Assembly (NCBI GenBank): GCA_964247055.1 | Contig: OZ176058.1 | Location: 4,774,001-4,838,000, forward strand | Reading direction: 5' to 3' | From: Paragordius varius | Taxonomy: Eukaryota; Nematomorpha | Length of the DNA: 64,000 nucleotides | Part shown: positions 1-12,086 of the stretch, piece after piece | Position numbering within the stretch: position 1 is the stretch's first letter | Layout of the letters: each line of letters begins with the position of its first letter | Program-made: the position numbers and the translations under genes | Notes under the pieces: model-generated | Told to the model about the DNA's origin: nothing | Seen by the model: only the letters and a program-made list of their open reading frames with translations | Database searches by the model: none

Positions 1-2520
1 GACACCTGCTTTGTATATTAGCCATTTATTATTGTTAGATACATTTTTATTTTTAAGGACAAATTTTAGGGAATTGACTTTACCCCATGCTTGTTGGATA
101 CGTTTCCGTATTGCTCCAGTTATATGACCTTTAGAGTCTATGACGTCTCCTAGGTATGTAAACTGGTCTACTTTTTCTATTGAGTTTTCGTCGATTGTCA
201 TATATGTCGAGTGTGTTTGGGTTGTATTATTGTTTTTACAGTTGTCACATTTAAAGTTTATTTGTTCGTTGAGTTTGCCGGTGATTTTGGAGCATTTTTT
301 GTGAACCCAGAATTTGCATTTGTTGCATTTTATTGAATTTGTTTTGACCTCTTTGTCGCAGATAGCGCATGGATATTTGGGGCGCTGCGTACGATCTCCT
401 GATATCATTATTTTTGTTTTATTAATATTTATTTTCAGCCCATGGTTCTCTAAACAGATTTTCCATGTTCTGAATTTGTTTGAGATGTTTTCCATTGAAG
501 TATCTGTTAAAACGATATCATCCGCGAAGATTAACTCCCAGGGCGGTTGAGTAGATATGTTTTTTGTTATACTGTCTAATATTATAATGAATAGTAATGG
601 ACTAAGTACAGACCCTTGGTGTAGGCCAGTGTTTGTCTTGAAAGGTTCCGTGTCTCCTATTTGCGTGCGTACCATTGTAGTTGTATTTTCATAAAGGAGT
701 AATATTATTTCTATTAGATATTCTTCGATGTAATTTTGTCTTAGGGCCCATTTAATTGTTGCCCTAGGAATATTATCAAAAGCTTTCTCCAGGTCTAGAA
801 ATATGTGGAAAAGTTTTTGATTTTTTGAAAGGTATTTTTCCTGTAGTTGCCTGATTATGAAGATGGCATCTGTAGTGCTGTGTTCTTTACGAAATGCAAA
901 CTGATTATTTGATATTGTAATGGTTTGTCTAAGGCGATTGTCAATGATGCTTTCAAATATTTTGAATGTGTGTTCTAAAAGTTTTAAGGGGCGGTATGAG
1001 GAGCAGACGAGACGATCCCCCTTATTTTTATATATAGGGATCGTTATACTTTTATTCCAGTCATGGGGAATTTCACGTTTGGTAAGAATTTCATTAAAAA
1101 AAGTTGTAAGGTAAGATGTTAAGCATGGTATTGGTTTAAGCAGATCGATTGATAGTTCGCTGGCACCTGACGACTTGTTTGGCTTCATTTTTTGTATTGC
1201 TTTTAATACTTCATTTTCTGTGATTTCGTGGATGGGTCCGCTCGTGGGTGGTTTTAGTGTTAAAGGGATTTTTAAATTGTTGGTTTGGTTCATTGATTTT
1301 TCTAAGCTTTCTTTCCATATCTTGATTACACTTTCTGGGTTAGAGATTATTTCATTCATATTGTTTTTTATACATTTGGTTTTAATGATGTCTTGTTTGT
1401 TTGAGTTTATATTCTTTATGTATTTAAAGATTTTTTTATTTTTAACCTGGTCCTCTAGTTTACTGGCCAGTTTTAGGCAATTTTCATTCATAGTTTTTCT
1501 AATTTCTTTCTGCGCTTTGTGTTTTGCGATGAGATATGTTTGTCTGTTTTTATCATTGCTATCCCTTTTCCATGCTTTGAAGGCGTCGTTTTTTTCTTTA
1601 GTAACCTCTTTTAATTCCTTTTTCCACCACCAATTTTTCTTTTTTCTATTGTATGGTTTGCATCTCCCACAAATATTATCTGCTGTTTTAACTATTGTTT
1701 TTAGGTTATCCCATCTTGAACCAATGGATTCATTGTTTTGCTGGAGCTTTTCGGATGCCTGGTTGATGTATTTGTTCCTGATTGTTTGATTTTGGAGTTT
1801 ATTGTGGTTGATTTTGGCAGGTCTTTGATATAAGGGTTTATTTTTTAGTTTTTTCAAGACTGCAATCACTATTTTGTGTTGAGTGAAGCTAGTTTGATGA
1901 GTTTTAATGTTAAGTAATTGTGGCCGTTTTATTTTAGGCAAAAGGATATAATCGATCATGGTAGATGAGTTTGCTGTTTGAAAAGTGGTAAGTTGATTGT
2001 GGTTTTTTGTGAAGTGGGTGTTGGCTATGATTAGTTGGTTTGCTTGGCAATATTCTAACATCTGTTCTCCCATCTTGTCAGTACTGCCATAGCCGTTTCC
2101 ACCATGGACTTCCCTGAAATCGTGTTCATTATTACTGATGTGACTATTGAAGTCACCTCCTAAGAAGATGGATTCCTTGCCTGGTATTGTATTTGTTAGA
2201 TCTTGGAGTTCCGTCCAAAATTGTTGTTTAATTTCGTCTTTTAAACCTGGTTGGGGCGCGTATATCGATATTATATTTAGGATGTAGTCATCGTGCAAAA
2301 CCTTAAGCTGTATTATTCTTTCATTGTGTCTCGTTACTTGGATAACGTTTTCGCGAAGACAATTTTTAATCGCTATTGCTACACCAGCCTGACCATTTTC
2401 TTGCCCTTGATAATAGAGTGTGTAATTGTTCGTGGTAATTAAGTTGTCTCCTTTTAATCTGGTTTCTTGTAAGCAGCAGATGTCGACATTCTTAGATTCG
2501 AGAAAATCAATTATCATGTA
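1..2520 (-). mobile_element. 5'-truncated LINE (EN-RT, APE-type non-LTR), runs off the window
   Basis: Read on the minus strand, one frame stays open from about 2517 to base 1, roughly 840 codons with no stop. In order it encodes the APE-type endonuclease (DICCLQET near the 5' edge, GGDFNSH at about 2160-2140), a linker, reverse transcriptase (GLHQGSVLSPLLF near 620-580, FADD near 520), a C4HC3 PHD-like finger (CAIC, CNKC, WVHKKC, CDNC at about 370-240), then YLGDVI and the start of the C-terminal domain. Compared with the full sister element at 56.66-60.21 kb it lacks the endonuclease start (GTWN block), so homology ends at about 2517 as in 5' truncation during target-primed reverse transcription. 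It lies in RNF121 intron 3 in the same orientation as the gene. The open frame suggests a young insertion. The 3' end is outside the window. Confidence 0.9.
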
Positions 2521-4241
2521 AAAAATATCAAATATCAAAAAAAACAATTTTTCTCAGATTTTTCATTTTTTACCCAAAAAAGTTTTAAAAAACTAAAAAT
2601 TTATATTAAAAAAATGGGTGTATTAGGTTTCAGGTGTTTTTGAATACTTAATTACAACTAATGAATTTTCATATCTTAGAATTTTAACTGTATTTTAAGT
2701 TTAAGATTATTTCAATTTTTTCGATTTTCAATATAGAAAATTTATTTACAATTTTTACTGTATTTAAAACATTTTATGAAATTTTTTTACATATTTTTCA
2801 AGTTTGGTTTAAAAAATTATTAATTTTACTATATTTTAAACTATTTTTTAGATTTGCTCAATTTTTAACAGTATTTTAAACTATTTTTTTCAGAAAATTA
2901 AAAAAAAAATAAAAAAACCATAAATTTATAAAATCTAATTCATAAACCTGGGTGTATTAGGTTTCAGGGGTTTTTGAATAGTTGCCCACAACATATAAAG
3001 AGTAATGATTAAATAATTTTTATATTTTCATATCTTATTTTTACTGTATTTTAAAAATAATTTTTCATTTTTTGAAAATTATAAAATAAAATATATAAAT
3101 TTTTTAATAAACACTATTTTAACACATTTTTTTTAAATTTTTCAATTTATACTGTATTTTATAGTAAATTTTTTAAGATATATAAATATCAATTTTAACC
3201 GTATTTAAACGTATTTTGTTTAATTTTAATATAAAAAACATAATTTTTTCGGTTATTACTGTATTTTACCCTATTTTTTTAAATTTAGTTAATTTTATTC
3301 AAAAAAAGTTTTAAAAAGTTTTAAAAATACTAAAAATTTATGAAATTTAATTAAAAACCTAGGTGTATTAGGTTTCAGAGGTTTTTGAATAGTTAACCCC
3401 AACATGTAAAGTGTAATGATTGAATATATTTTCAATTTTCTATATCTTACAATTTTTACTGTATTTTAAAGTAAATTTTTAAATTTTTTTTCCAATTTCA
3501 ATATATAAAATTTATTAATTTTGACAATTTTTACTGTATTTAAACACATTTTTTTGAACTTTTTTTACATTTTTTTTCAAGTTTGGTTTAAAATATTATT
3601 AATTTTACTATATTTCAAACTATTTTTTTTAAATTTTATAAATTTTAACATTTTTTTTCAAAAAAGTTTTAAAAAAACTAAAAATTTATAAAATTTAATT
3701 AAAAACCTGGGTGTATTAGGTTTCAGGGGTTTTTGAACAGTTAATCCCAACATGTAAAGTGTAATGATTGAATATATTTTTAATTTTCTATATCTTACAA
3801 TTTTTACTGTATTTTAAAGAAAATTTTCGAATATTTTTAAATTTCTTTATAAAAAATATATTAATATTTTCAATATTCACACTATTTAAACACATTTTTT
3901 AATATTTTTTCAGTTTTTACTGTATTTTAAAATAAAAAATATTCATTTTATCAGTTTTAACAGTATTTAAACACATTTTTTTAATTTTTTCAATTTTTAC
4001 CGTATTTTAAAGTAAATTTTTCAATTTTTTTAATTTTAACAGTATTTAAACATATTTTTTAAAATTTTAATATAAATTTTAAAAATTTTACTGTATTTTA
4101 AAGAAATTTTTTCAAATTTCAATATAAAAAAATATTACTAATTTTTTTAATATTTTTTCATTTTAAAACAATATTTAACACTATTTTTTAGATTTTTTCA
4201 TTTTTTCAAAAACTAAATATTTATAAAATTTAATTAAAAAC
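2521..4241 (-). repeat. RNF121 intron 3 start: tandem copies of the exon 3 tail and 5' splice site
   Basis: This AT-rich stretch contains at least four decayed copies of the last 50-70 bases of RNF121 exon 3 plus its splice donor, beginning near 2614, 2946, 3358 and 3706; the true exon end is at 4242. Each carries the plus-strand core GGTGTATTAGGTTTCAG, followed in most by a match to TGTAAAGTGTAATGATTGAA. Spacing is irregular, about 330-540 bases, and the intervening DNA is low-complexity intron sequence with TTTTTACTGTATTTTAAA motifs. No exon body or splice acceptor accompanies the copies. Confidence 0.85.
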
Positions 4242-7200
4242 CTGGGTGTATTAGGTTTCAGAGGTTTTTGAATAGTTAACCCCAACATGTAAAGTGTAAT
4301 GATTGAATAGATGGCGTGTATAATGACAAATCTCAGGTGATTTCTATAGAGAGAAATACAGAATGGTAAAATCCACATGGCTACACTTGTACACAGCTAA
4401 GGGGGGAGGAATTAAAAATTAAAAAAATTTAAAAATTTTAAAAGAAAAAATGTTAAAATTGATATTTTTAAAAGATATCAATAATTTTTTTTAAAAAAAA
4501 ATTTAAAAAATGATTAATTTTAATTAATATTTTTAAGGGAAAAAATGTTAAAAATGATTTAAAATTAAAAAAAATATTTTAAAATTGATATTCGTAAAGG
4601 ATTTCATTAAATTTTTTATAAATTTTGAAAAAAATTGTTGACAAAAATTTAAAGTTAGAAAATTTTTAAAAAAAAATCTGTAAAATTAAAGGAAAAATTT
4701 AAAAAATAATTCAAAAAAGGTTGTTTTCTAATATTTTGTAATTAATAAATATATAAATAATTAAATTTAATATTGAAAAAAATAAAATACAGGAATAAAA
4801 TTTTAATTTTTAAATATTTGGTAAAAAAATGTTTTTATTTGTCAAAAACACATGGTTTCTTCAGTATTTAATATAAAATTAATTTTAAAAAATATATGTG
4901 AAGTTATTGGAATTAGAAAAAATCACAAATAATTTCGTTAAAAAAATATAATTATATTTGATTAAAAATCTAATTCTCATTAATTAAATAAATTTATATA
5001 CTTATATAAACTAATATTATAAAAAGACAAAAAAAACAGATTTTTAACAAAAATTATAAAAACTTATAAAATATAAAGACAAACATTTTTTTCTAAAAAA
5101 CCAGCCATACTTTTAAATCTTGATTTTTTTTCAATATAACTCATTTTTAAACTGCAAAATACGAATTTGATATATTTATATATCGATAAAACAATTAATT
5201 TAATATTTTACAAATTGTAATTAAAAATAATTTATAAAGGAAAAATTAGGGTTTTAAAAAATTGAAAAAAATATATGGTTATCTTTATTTTTAGATTTTG
5301 TCCTTACGTATAATTTAAATTTTCACTGTAAAATAAATTAATATAAAAATAATTCAACAAAACTTAATTTTACCATAAATTTTTAAATTAAATAAATATT
5401 TATTTAAAAAAATCGATTTTTAACCTTACAAATTTAAATTAGTATAAAAATTTTTCAAAAAAATTGGATTTTTAACATAAATTTTTAAATTATTTTTTTA
5501 ACCTAACAAATTTAAATTTGATATAAAAATATTTAAAATAAAAATATGATTTTTAACCTAACAAATTTAAAAATTAAAATAAAAATATTTACGAAAAATT
5601 TGATTTTAAACAAAAATTAACCTAACAAATTTAAATAAATATAAAAACTTTGGAAAAATTTGTTTTTAACCCTATAAATTTAATTTAATATAAAAATAAT
5701 AAAAAAAAACTTGATTTTTAACCTTACAAATTTAAATTAATATAAAAAAAATTTAAAAAAACTTAAATTTTAACATCAATTATTAAATTATTTTATTAAC
5801 CTAACAAATTTAAATTTGATATAGAAATATTTAAAATAAAAATTTGTTTTAACCTAACAAATTTAAAATTAAAATAAAAATGTTTACGAAAAATCTGATT
5901 TTTAACAAAAATTAACCTAACAAATTTAAATTAATATAAAAATATTTAAAAATCGATTTTTAACATATAAATTATTTAAAAATTTTTAAAAAAATAAAAA
6001 TGATATTTAACATAAAAAATTACAAAAATTTGAATTTTTAAAATCAAAATTAGATTTATTGCAAATCAAAATTTGATTTTTAACATAAATTTGAAATAAT
6101 TTTCGAAATCAAAAAAGATTATAAATGTTTTATTTAAAAATTATAATGTAAAAAAATATTTTAAAAAATCGATTAACATATAAATTAATTTTAAATATAA
6201 ATCATTTTAAAATCGAAATTCTCTCACCTGATATGATTAATATAAAAAATATAATTTTAATATTAAAAATATTAATTTATAAAATATTTAATTTTTTTTT
6301 AAATTTTTTAGATCTTAATTTAAAGTCTCACCTGATATGATTTAATAATAAATCAAAATATTATTTTTTATTGCTAAAACAAACATTATAAATAATTGAT
6401 TTCTAAATATAAAACAGGAAAAATTTAATTTTTAAATTTAATTTATAAAGTATTAAAATTTCAAATTTAAATGTTAAAATCAAATTAAATAATTCTCTCA
6501 ATATTTCTCTCACCTGATATGATTTAAATTAATATAAATAAATTTTTTTTATAAATTAGATTTTTAACAAAAATTAGATTATTTTAAATTTTTAAAATCA
6601 AAATTAAATTTTTGTCACTAATATGATTTAAATCTAAAAATAATTTGATAAAAATTAATAAATTTTAATTTTTTAAAAAATAAAAATGATACTCAACATA
6701 AAAATTACAAATTTTAAAAAAAACTTGATTTTTAACAAAAATTTTAAATTTAATTTATAAATTTAAATTATAAATTTAATTTATAAACATAAATTTAATT
6801 TTTTAAAATAAAATTATTGTCTCACCTGATATGATTTAATAGCGGTTCGCCTCCAAAGAAATAAAATTATTTGAGCCGTAACCATGACAAGCACAATAAT
6901 GGCCATCATTTGGGAATGCATCTTTTCATGTCCGCCATGTTCAATATGCCAATTCTCCTGAGAATTTCTAAGATTTAAGTTTAAAAGTTTAGAAATTTAG
7001 AATAAATTTTGTTTGTGAATTTATTAAGAAAAAATTGAAATTAGTTTAACAAAAGAAGTTAAAAAAAGCTTTTTTTGCAAAAACTGTTGTAATTTACATA
7101 TAATTGATGGATTAAAACTGCAAAGTATAAATAAAATTAGTTACAGTAACAATTTATTTAACAAATGCAATCAAATAGTTGAAATAAAAAAAATAAGGTT

Positions 7201-7346
7201 TAGAAAAGTATAGCGGTATTTTGATATAAAAATTTGAATTTATAGAGTTTTGTCTTTATTATTTTTATTTTTACTTTAGTTATGGTTTAATCTTACGTAG
7301 ATTCCGTTGAAGGCGAATTGGATAAATTTAGATGAGAAAAGGCCAT
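4242..7346 (-). CDS. RNF121: RNF121-type multi-pass RING E3 ligase, exons 1-3 (5' half)
   Basis: Three exons join in frame: 7346-7297 (ATG, 50 nt), 6967-6826 (142 nt) and 4396-4242 (155 nt), with donors AC|GTAAGA, CAG|GTGAGA and CAG|GTTTTT and TTAG or CTTAG acceptors. The product starts MAFSHLNLSNSPSTES. It continues with ENWHIEHGGHEKMHSQM, a transmembrane segment ending at WRRTAIKSYQ, then MWILPFCISLY, a second hydrophobic stretch and QKPLKPNTPR. These match the remembered N-terminal half of animal RNF121 (EEQWRVEHA...HRGHEAMHAEM, MWVVPLYF, RKPLVQTTPR). RNF121 is an ER/Golgi membrane ubiquitin ligase; its RING domain is C-terminal and must lie beyond base 1. Start: first ATG in frame after the donor-phase match. 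Introns are 329 nt and 2.4 kb. The gene is divergent from CFDP1, 1.2 kb away. Confidence 0.88.
4397..6825 (-). repeat. RNF121 intron 2: AT-rich low-complexity repeats with extra 5' splice-site copies
   Basis: From about 5280 to 6180 a degenerate unit of roughly 100 bases recurs (core TAACCTAACAAATTTAAATT followed by ATATAAAAAT and a GATTTTTAAC block). At the exon-proximal end, the exon 2 donor region (plus-strand TCTCACCTGATATGATTTAA, true site at 6820-6840) is repeated near 6224-6238, 6326-6343 and 6507-6526, with a degenerate copy near 6613-6630. Each good copy keeps the sense sequence ATATCAG|GTGAGA, a strong 5' splice site. No coding exon is seen in this stretch. Confidence 0.85.
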
Positions 7347-8542
7347 GTGTTTTATTGGTTAATAAATGTGGTACAGTTGATTAAATATTTTTAATAAACG
7401 GATAAAATAATTTTATTAAAGCTTTTTATAAAGCTGTGCTTATAATTATTTTCAAAAAAATTCCTCCAATTTTTATGTCATATCTAACATTAAAAATATC
7501 ATTCCTGTCAAGAAAAACTAACCCATAATTGACCTATGCAAAAGAATTAGACTTTTTGAGCCATTTAAGTATTTATATGTGATGTATTTTCTAATATAAG
7601 TAAGTCTTTTTTATTAAAATTCTTTAAAAAAGAGTAAATTTTTTGATAATTAAATGGAAAATTTGCAACAAATCATATAATTTCTAGATAGCCTATTATC
7701 TAATACATTTTCTTATCAAAAATATATTATACATTTGGATACAAAACATTCATTTGAGTCCTTTGATTCGAATTGATACCTTAGGCCTGTTAAAAATCAA
7801 AAATTCTATAAAAAATATAGAAGGAATCAAAAACTGGCAAAATTTTACTTATATAACATAATAAAAAGAAATTTATGAAAATTTTATTCAAAGTACTTGA
7901 TATTAGTTATTTTGAGCTGGAACTTTAGGTAAGTATTTAGTCAATATGACATGTGTGCAATGGTAACATAGAAAAATAATACAAATTAAACCACCTCTAT
8001 TTATTTTAAAGTTAGATGCAATTTAAATACTTAGCTTTATTTTACCCTTAAAACTTAACGAAAATGATATTTTGCAAAAATTTTGTAAATGGCCTTGAAG
8101 TAGTTTGACATAAAACTTTTTTTTAAAACGAAATTTTAGTCGGATGTATTAGCATATTTATATAATTTTTAATCAATTTAAATTAAGATCGATTCTTTCA
8201 GTAGTTTCTTAATCCTAACTTAAATATAGTCTGAGGTATTTAGATATTCCATTTTTAATTGAAGTTATATTAAAACATTTATAACAATGCGTAAATTTTT
8301 TGATCATTCTATGATGAATTCCTACAAATTCCAATAATTTTTAAATAGCTCAATAATTCTGATGCATTTTCCTAACAAATATATTCATTAAATAAGGACA
8401 TTTTCACTATGGGTTAGAATGATTAGCCAGATAGAAGTTTTAATTTATATATTTCAACTATATCTATATTTAACCTATATATTTATATATACTGGTATTT
8501 AAAAAATGTTAATTTTTCAATTTTAACGCATTTGTTTTATGC
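7347..8542. promoter_or_regulatory. Divergent intergenic region between RNF121 and CFDP1
   Basis: The two start codons are 1.2 kb apart and point away from each other, so both promoters should lie here. I see no clear TATA box distinct from the general AT-richness. More than 500 bases in the middle are an old MITE-E copy (listed separately), leaving about 390 bases next to RNF121 and about 280 next to CFDP1 for regulatory sequence. Confidence 0.5.
7734..8262 (+). mobile_element. Old diverged MITE-E copy
   Basis: Begins TTGGATACAAAACATTCATT and runs through blocks shared in order with the younger copy at 47370-47940: TTAGGCCTGTTAAAAATCAA, CTTGATATTAGTTATTTTGA, GATATTTTGCAAAAATTTTG, and a terminal AGTCTGAGGTATTTAGATA. 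Many substitutions and indels show it is far older than the pair at 46-48 kb. Confidence 0.8.
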
Positions 8543-10043
8543 ATGAATGATGATTCGGACACCAGTGATGAGGACTATGTTCCCAAAATCAAAACGGTTG
8601 AAAAGTATTATTTCTGTGTTCTAATATTAGGAAAAAATCTGAAACCAAAATACCGCATGATAAAAATATAAAATCTGATGTTTGGAAAAAATTTACCGAA
8701 TTAAATGGGTAAGTAATTATAAATTTTAAATTATTTTATTTTATCATCAGTTTTTAAAAGGGATGAAAAGTTAATATTAAAGGCTATACTTTGGAAAATA
8801 TTTTTTATAACAATTGATATCTAATTTTATTTCACCTATAAAATGCTACATTTTACCAATTTGCATCGAAATTTGCTCCGAATATTATAAATAAAATCAA
8901 TGTAATATCCTTTAAATATATTTGCTTTTTTGTGTAATTTTTTAAATTGCGCATATCCTCCATATTTTGCCCCATTAAACGATAAGTTTTAATTTAATAA
9001 TTCATCATTCACAAATATATTTCCTTTAGTGTTTAATCAATACTGTATACAATAATAGTACTAATATAAGCCATAAAAACCCTAAACAAATATATATTTT
9101 TTCTAAAATATAGCCATACCATACTTTTTACATCTTTGAAATATTTTATGGTTTTGGCTTAGCTAGCAGGTAATTGAAATGTAAATTGGTAATGCACTAA
9201 ATTATATAATTTCTAATATTTTTATATAGTGAAATTTAGGTTTAAAAAGTATATACTTTTGAAATATATTTCTGTATTTTACGTCTCTTAATTTGGTCAG
9301 ACAGAACGATTAGTTATTATTAAAATTCAGTTTTATAAACAAATGTTAGTTTTCTTTGTACATTTTTACAGTAAAAATTAAAATTTTACGGACTAAACCT
9401 AAAAATTTAAAGACAAATGTGTATTTTTTAAAAGACATTTAAACTTTATTTTTATATGGTTGTTTTTTAGAAAATTCTTTATATTTTATTTTTTCCGTAT
9501 ATTATCAGTGTTTACTGTACTTTTATTTATTATCAACCCAAAATTTTTAGAAAATCAAGTTTTTTAAATAATTGTCTTTTAGTTTTCAGATATTGCTTAT
9601 AAATAATTATATATTTTTTGCTTATTAGCCAAGACCTAAAAAATCCCAAAGACAACGAAAAAGTTCTCAAAGATCAACAAACTAAACCCAATTCATGTAA
9701 AAAGAAAAAATGTGATGATAATAATACTTTATTTGCTAATAATCATCATAAAAATAGCTGCCTTTCTTCATCAAAATCATCAAGCAATAGTTTATTAGGG
9801 CATTTTGACAACTACTGTACGACAAAGAAAAAAACGTCAACAGTGTTAAGTATGACACAATCGAGTTGGTCTCACCTACAAAATAATATTGAATCAATTG
9901 AGGGCATTAATAAGCAAGAGTTTTCGAATGATCTCGAAAGATTTACCAAGAGTAAGGGCAGTGCCGTTGGTCAACTTCAATTTTTAGCCACGGTTGATAA
10001 ACTTAGTCATCAAGCAGACCTTAAAACAAAACGAAAATTGTGA
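8543..10043 (+). CDS. CFDP1: CFDP1/BCNT (Swc5/Yeti family) chromatin-remodelling subunit
   Basis: Three exons: 8543-8604, 8631-8708 and 9629-10043 (phases 2 and 2), giving 184 residues. The protein opens with an acidic N-terminus (MNDDSDTSDEDYVPK), has a short KSDVWKKFTELNG block like the family's LWASFLNDV motif, a Lys/Ser/Asn-rich middle, and a C-terminal BCNT-C domain at about 115-184. In that domain TSTVLSMTQSSW, NDLERFTKSKG and QLQFLATVD correspond to the family's STLEKSKLDW, EELAIHNRGKEG and RKAFLDRVD. BCNT proteins are subunits of SRCAP/SWR1-type complexes that load H2A.Z. Vertebrate CFDP1 is longer (about 300 residues). Intron 1 is only 26 nt; intron 2 is 920 nt. The last exon has a complete downstream duplicate and a long array of tail copies. 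Confidence 0.85.
8605..8630 (+). other. 26-nt micro-intron of CFDP1
   Basis: Starts GTATTA, contains TTCTAAT (a branch-site-like match) and ends TATTAG. Without removal the CFDP1 frame stops at about 8671; with removal it continues through KKKSETKIPHDK into the family block and the next exon in phase. The five micro-introns in this window, four of them in the transposon, share size and border style. Confidence 0.78.
8709..9628 (+). other. CFDP1 intron 2
   Basis: Donor GG|GTAAGT, acceptor TTATTAG|CC. The intron is AT-rich without a recognisable gene. Its sequence is repeated, with many changes, at about 10.9-11.66 kb ahead of the duplicate terminal exon, so intron plus exon were duplicated together. 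Confidence 0.8.
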
Positions 10044-11661
10044 TAAATAAATTAATTATATTAAGTTTTAAGAGAAAGTTTATGAAGCCCAGTAAAATTT
10101 ATAAAAAGACAAAGCAGAAAGAGTAAATATTTGTTAACAGTTATCGATTGAAGGGTTAACACCAAAAGTTATCATATGATTAAAAGTAGCAAAGAATTAT
10201 CGAATGATCTCGAAAGATTTACTAAAAGTAAGGGCAGTTCCGTTGGTCAACTTCAATTTTTGGCCAAGGTTGATACACTTAGTCATCAAGCAGAGCTTAG
10301 AACAAAACGAAAATTGTGATTGAAAGTCTTGAAAAATAAATTAGGCTTTTGAAATGTATTAAAATTATTTAAGGACAAAACAGAACAAGTAATATTTGTT
10401 GACAGTTATTGATTAAAGGGATTAACATAAGGATGGGGTCAATTTATTAGTCACAGTGGATACACTTATTAGTTATCAAGCAGTCCTTAAAACAAAACAG
10501 GAATCGTGAAATAATATTGAGTAGAGGATAGAATTCGCTATATAACCCAAAAAACATTACACAGCAGAAAAAGTAAGTTTAAAAAGGGTCAATTGAAGGG
10601 GTTAACATATAAAAGTTATCATATGATTTGAAAATTATTAATAGTATGTCTATATAGCTGAAGTTGATACACTTACATGAAGCACTTGAAATTTAATAAA
10701 ATTTTAATATATATATCAATCATAAAATGAAGTTTTATTGTTTGCTAAAACACAGTAAATATAAAAGCAAAGCAGAAAATATTTCAATTTTTATTATAAA
10801 AAGGGATTAACAAAATTGTCAAATGATGAATAATTTACTAATTATATACAAAGTGTGGTTGGTCAACGTTAATTTTTAGCCTAAAATGTATTTTAAATTT
10901 TTCAAATATATATCTCCATTTTTAAAAGGAATAAAAAAGTTATTATATTAATAAAAGGCCACACTCTGTTAAATATATTTTTAGCAATTGATAAGTTTTT
11001 TACCTTTAAAATGCTAAATTTTATCAATTTATATCGCAATTACTTATTTTGCTCCAAAATTAAAAATAAAATAGATGAAATGCCTTTTTTTAAATATTTG
11101 CTTTTTCGTTTATATAATTTAAACAATTTCCTGCATATATCTTTATTATTTTGCCACCTCAAACGATAAATTTTAATCATGATTTACAAATATTTTCCTT
11201 TATTGATTAATTGATACTATATACAGTATATGTACTAATATAAGGCATGAAAACTTTAAACAAATATAATTTTTCTAAACCTAATTTCGAAATACTTTAT
11301 TTTCGCTTGCCGAACGGGTAATAGATATGTTAATTGGTAATGCATTCAATATGTAATATTTTTATACTGAAAAAATTAAGTCTTAAAAAGATTCGTTTAC
11401 TTTTGAATGTCTTTTAGTTTCAACATATGCTCTTTTTACTCACATCTCTTAATTTGGTAACACAAAACGATCATTTATTAAAAATGAAATTTTTATAGTT
11501 AGATGTCTTTTTAACTATTGTGTTGAATTTTTTAACTTTCTTATTATTTTAGCAACCCCAAAATTTATAAAAACATTCGAATATTCATAAATATTTGTCT
11601 TTTAATTTTTTAATATTGCTTGTACATAATTTCATTTTAACTATTGCTTTTTATTACCCAG
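10044..11661 (+). repeat. CFDP1 tail copies and duplicated intron 2
   Basis: Just after the CFDP1 stop lies one good copy of the exon tail (about 10190-10319, from ATCGAATGATCTCGAAAG to AAACGAAAATTGTGA) and a degenerate one at about 10440-10510. From about 10.9 kb onward the sequence matches CFDP1 intron 2, e.g. AAAATGCTAAATTTTATCAA against AAAATGCTACATTTTACCAA at 8840. This is a tandem duplication with a period of about 2 kb. Confidence 0.8.
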
Positions 11662-12086
11662 ACCTAAAAAATCCCAAAGACAACGAAAAAGTTCTCAAAG
11701 ATCAACAAACTAAACCCGCTTCAAATGTTGTCCCCTGTAAAAGGAAAAAATGTGATGATGGTAATACTTTATTTGCCAATAATAATCATCATAAAAATAG
11801 CTGCCTTTCTTTAACAAAATCATCAAACAATAGTTTATTACAGCATTTTGACAACTTCTGTACGACAAAGAAAAAAACATCAACAGTGCTAAGTATGACA
11901 CAATCGAGTTGGTCTCACCTACAAAATAATATTGAGTCAATTGAGGGCATTAATAAGCAAGAGTTTTCGAATGATCTCGAAAGATTTACTAAGAGTAAGG
12001 GCAGTGCGGTTGGTCAACTTCAATTTTTAGCCAAGGTTGATAGACTTAGTCATCAAGCCGACCTTAGAACAAAACGAAAATTGTGA
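11662..12086 (+). pseudogene. Second copy of the CFDP1 terminal exon (open frame)
   Basis: The frame from DLKNPKDNEKVLKDQQTKP to QADLRTKRKL and the stop is open and close to the first copy, with differences such as CKRKKCDDGN for CKKKKCDDNN and an extra stretch near ASNVVP. The junction before it reads TTACCCAG|ACCTA, one base shorter than the first copy's TTAGCCAAGACCTA, so splicing at that AG would put the exon out of phase with exon 2. It could be an alternative last exon only with another acceptor, or a relic. The intact BCNT-C frame argues for recent origin, conversion or selection. Confidence 0.7.

Noticed and set aside
1175-1789. 204-codon plus-strand frame and other plus-strand frames at 314-1114
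   Set aside because: They are the antisense of the LINE reading frame, which is open on the minus strand and has recognisable domains.
4400-6180. Centromeric or telomeric satellite
   Set aside because: The units are degenerate, irregular, confined to an RNF121 intron, and unlike telomere repeats.
11710-11940. 76-codon minus-strand frame; similarly 13097-13372
   Set aside because: Antisense to the CFDP1 terminal exon copy and to its tail array.
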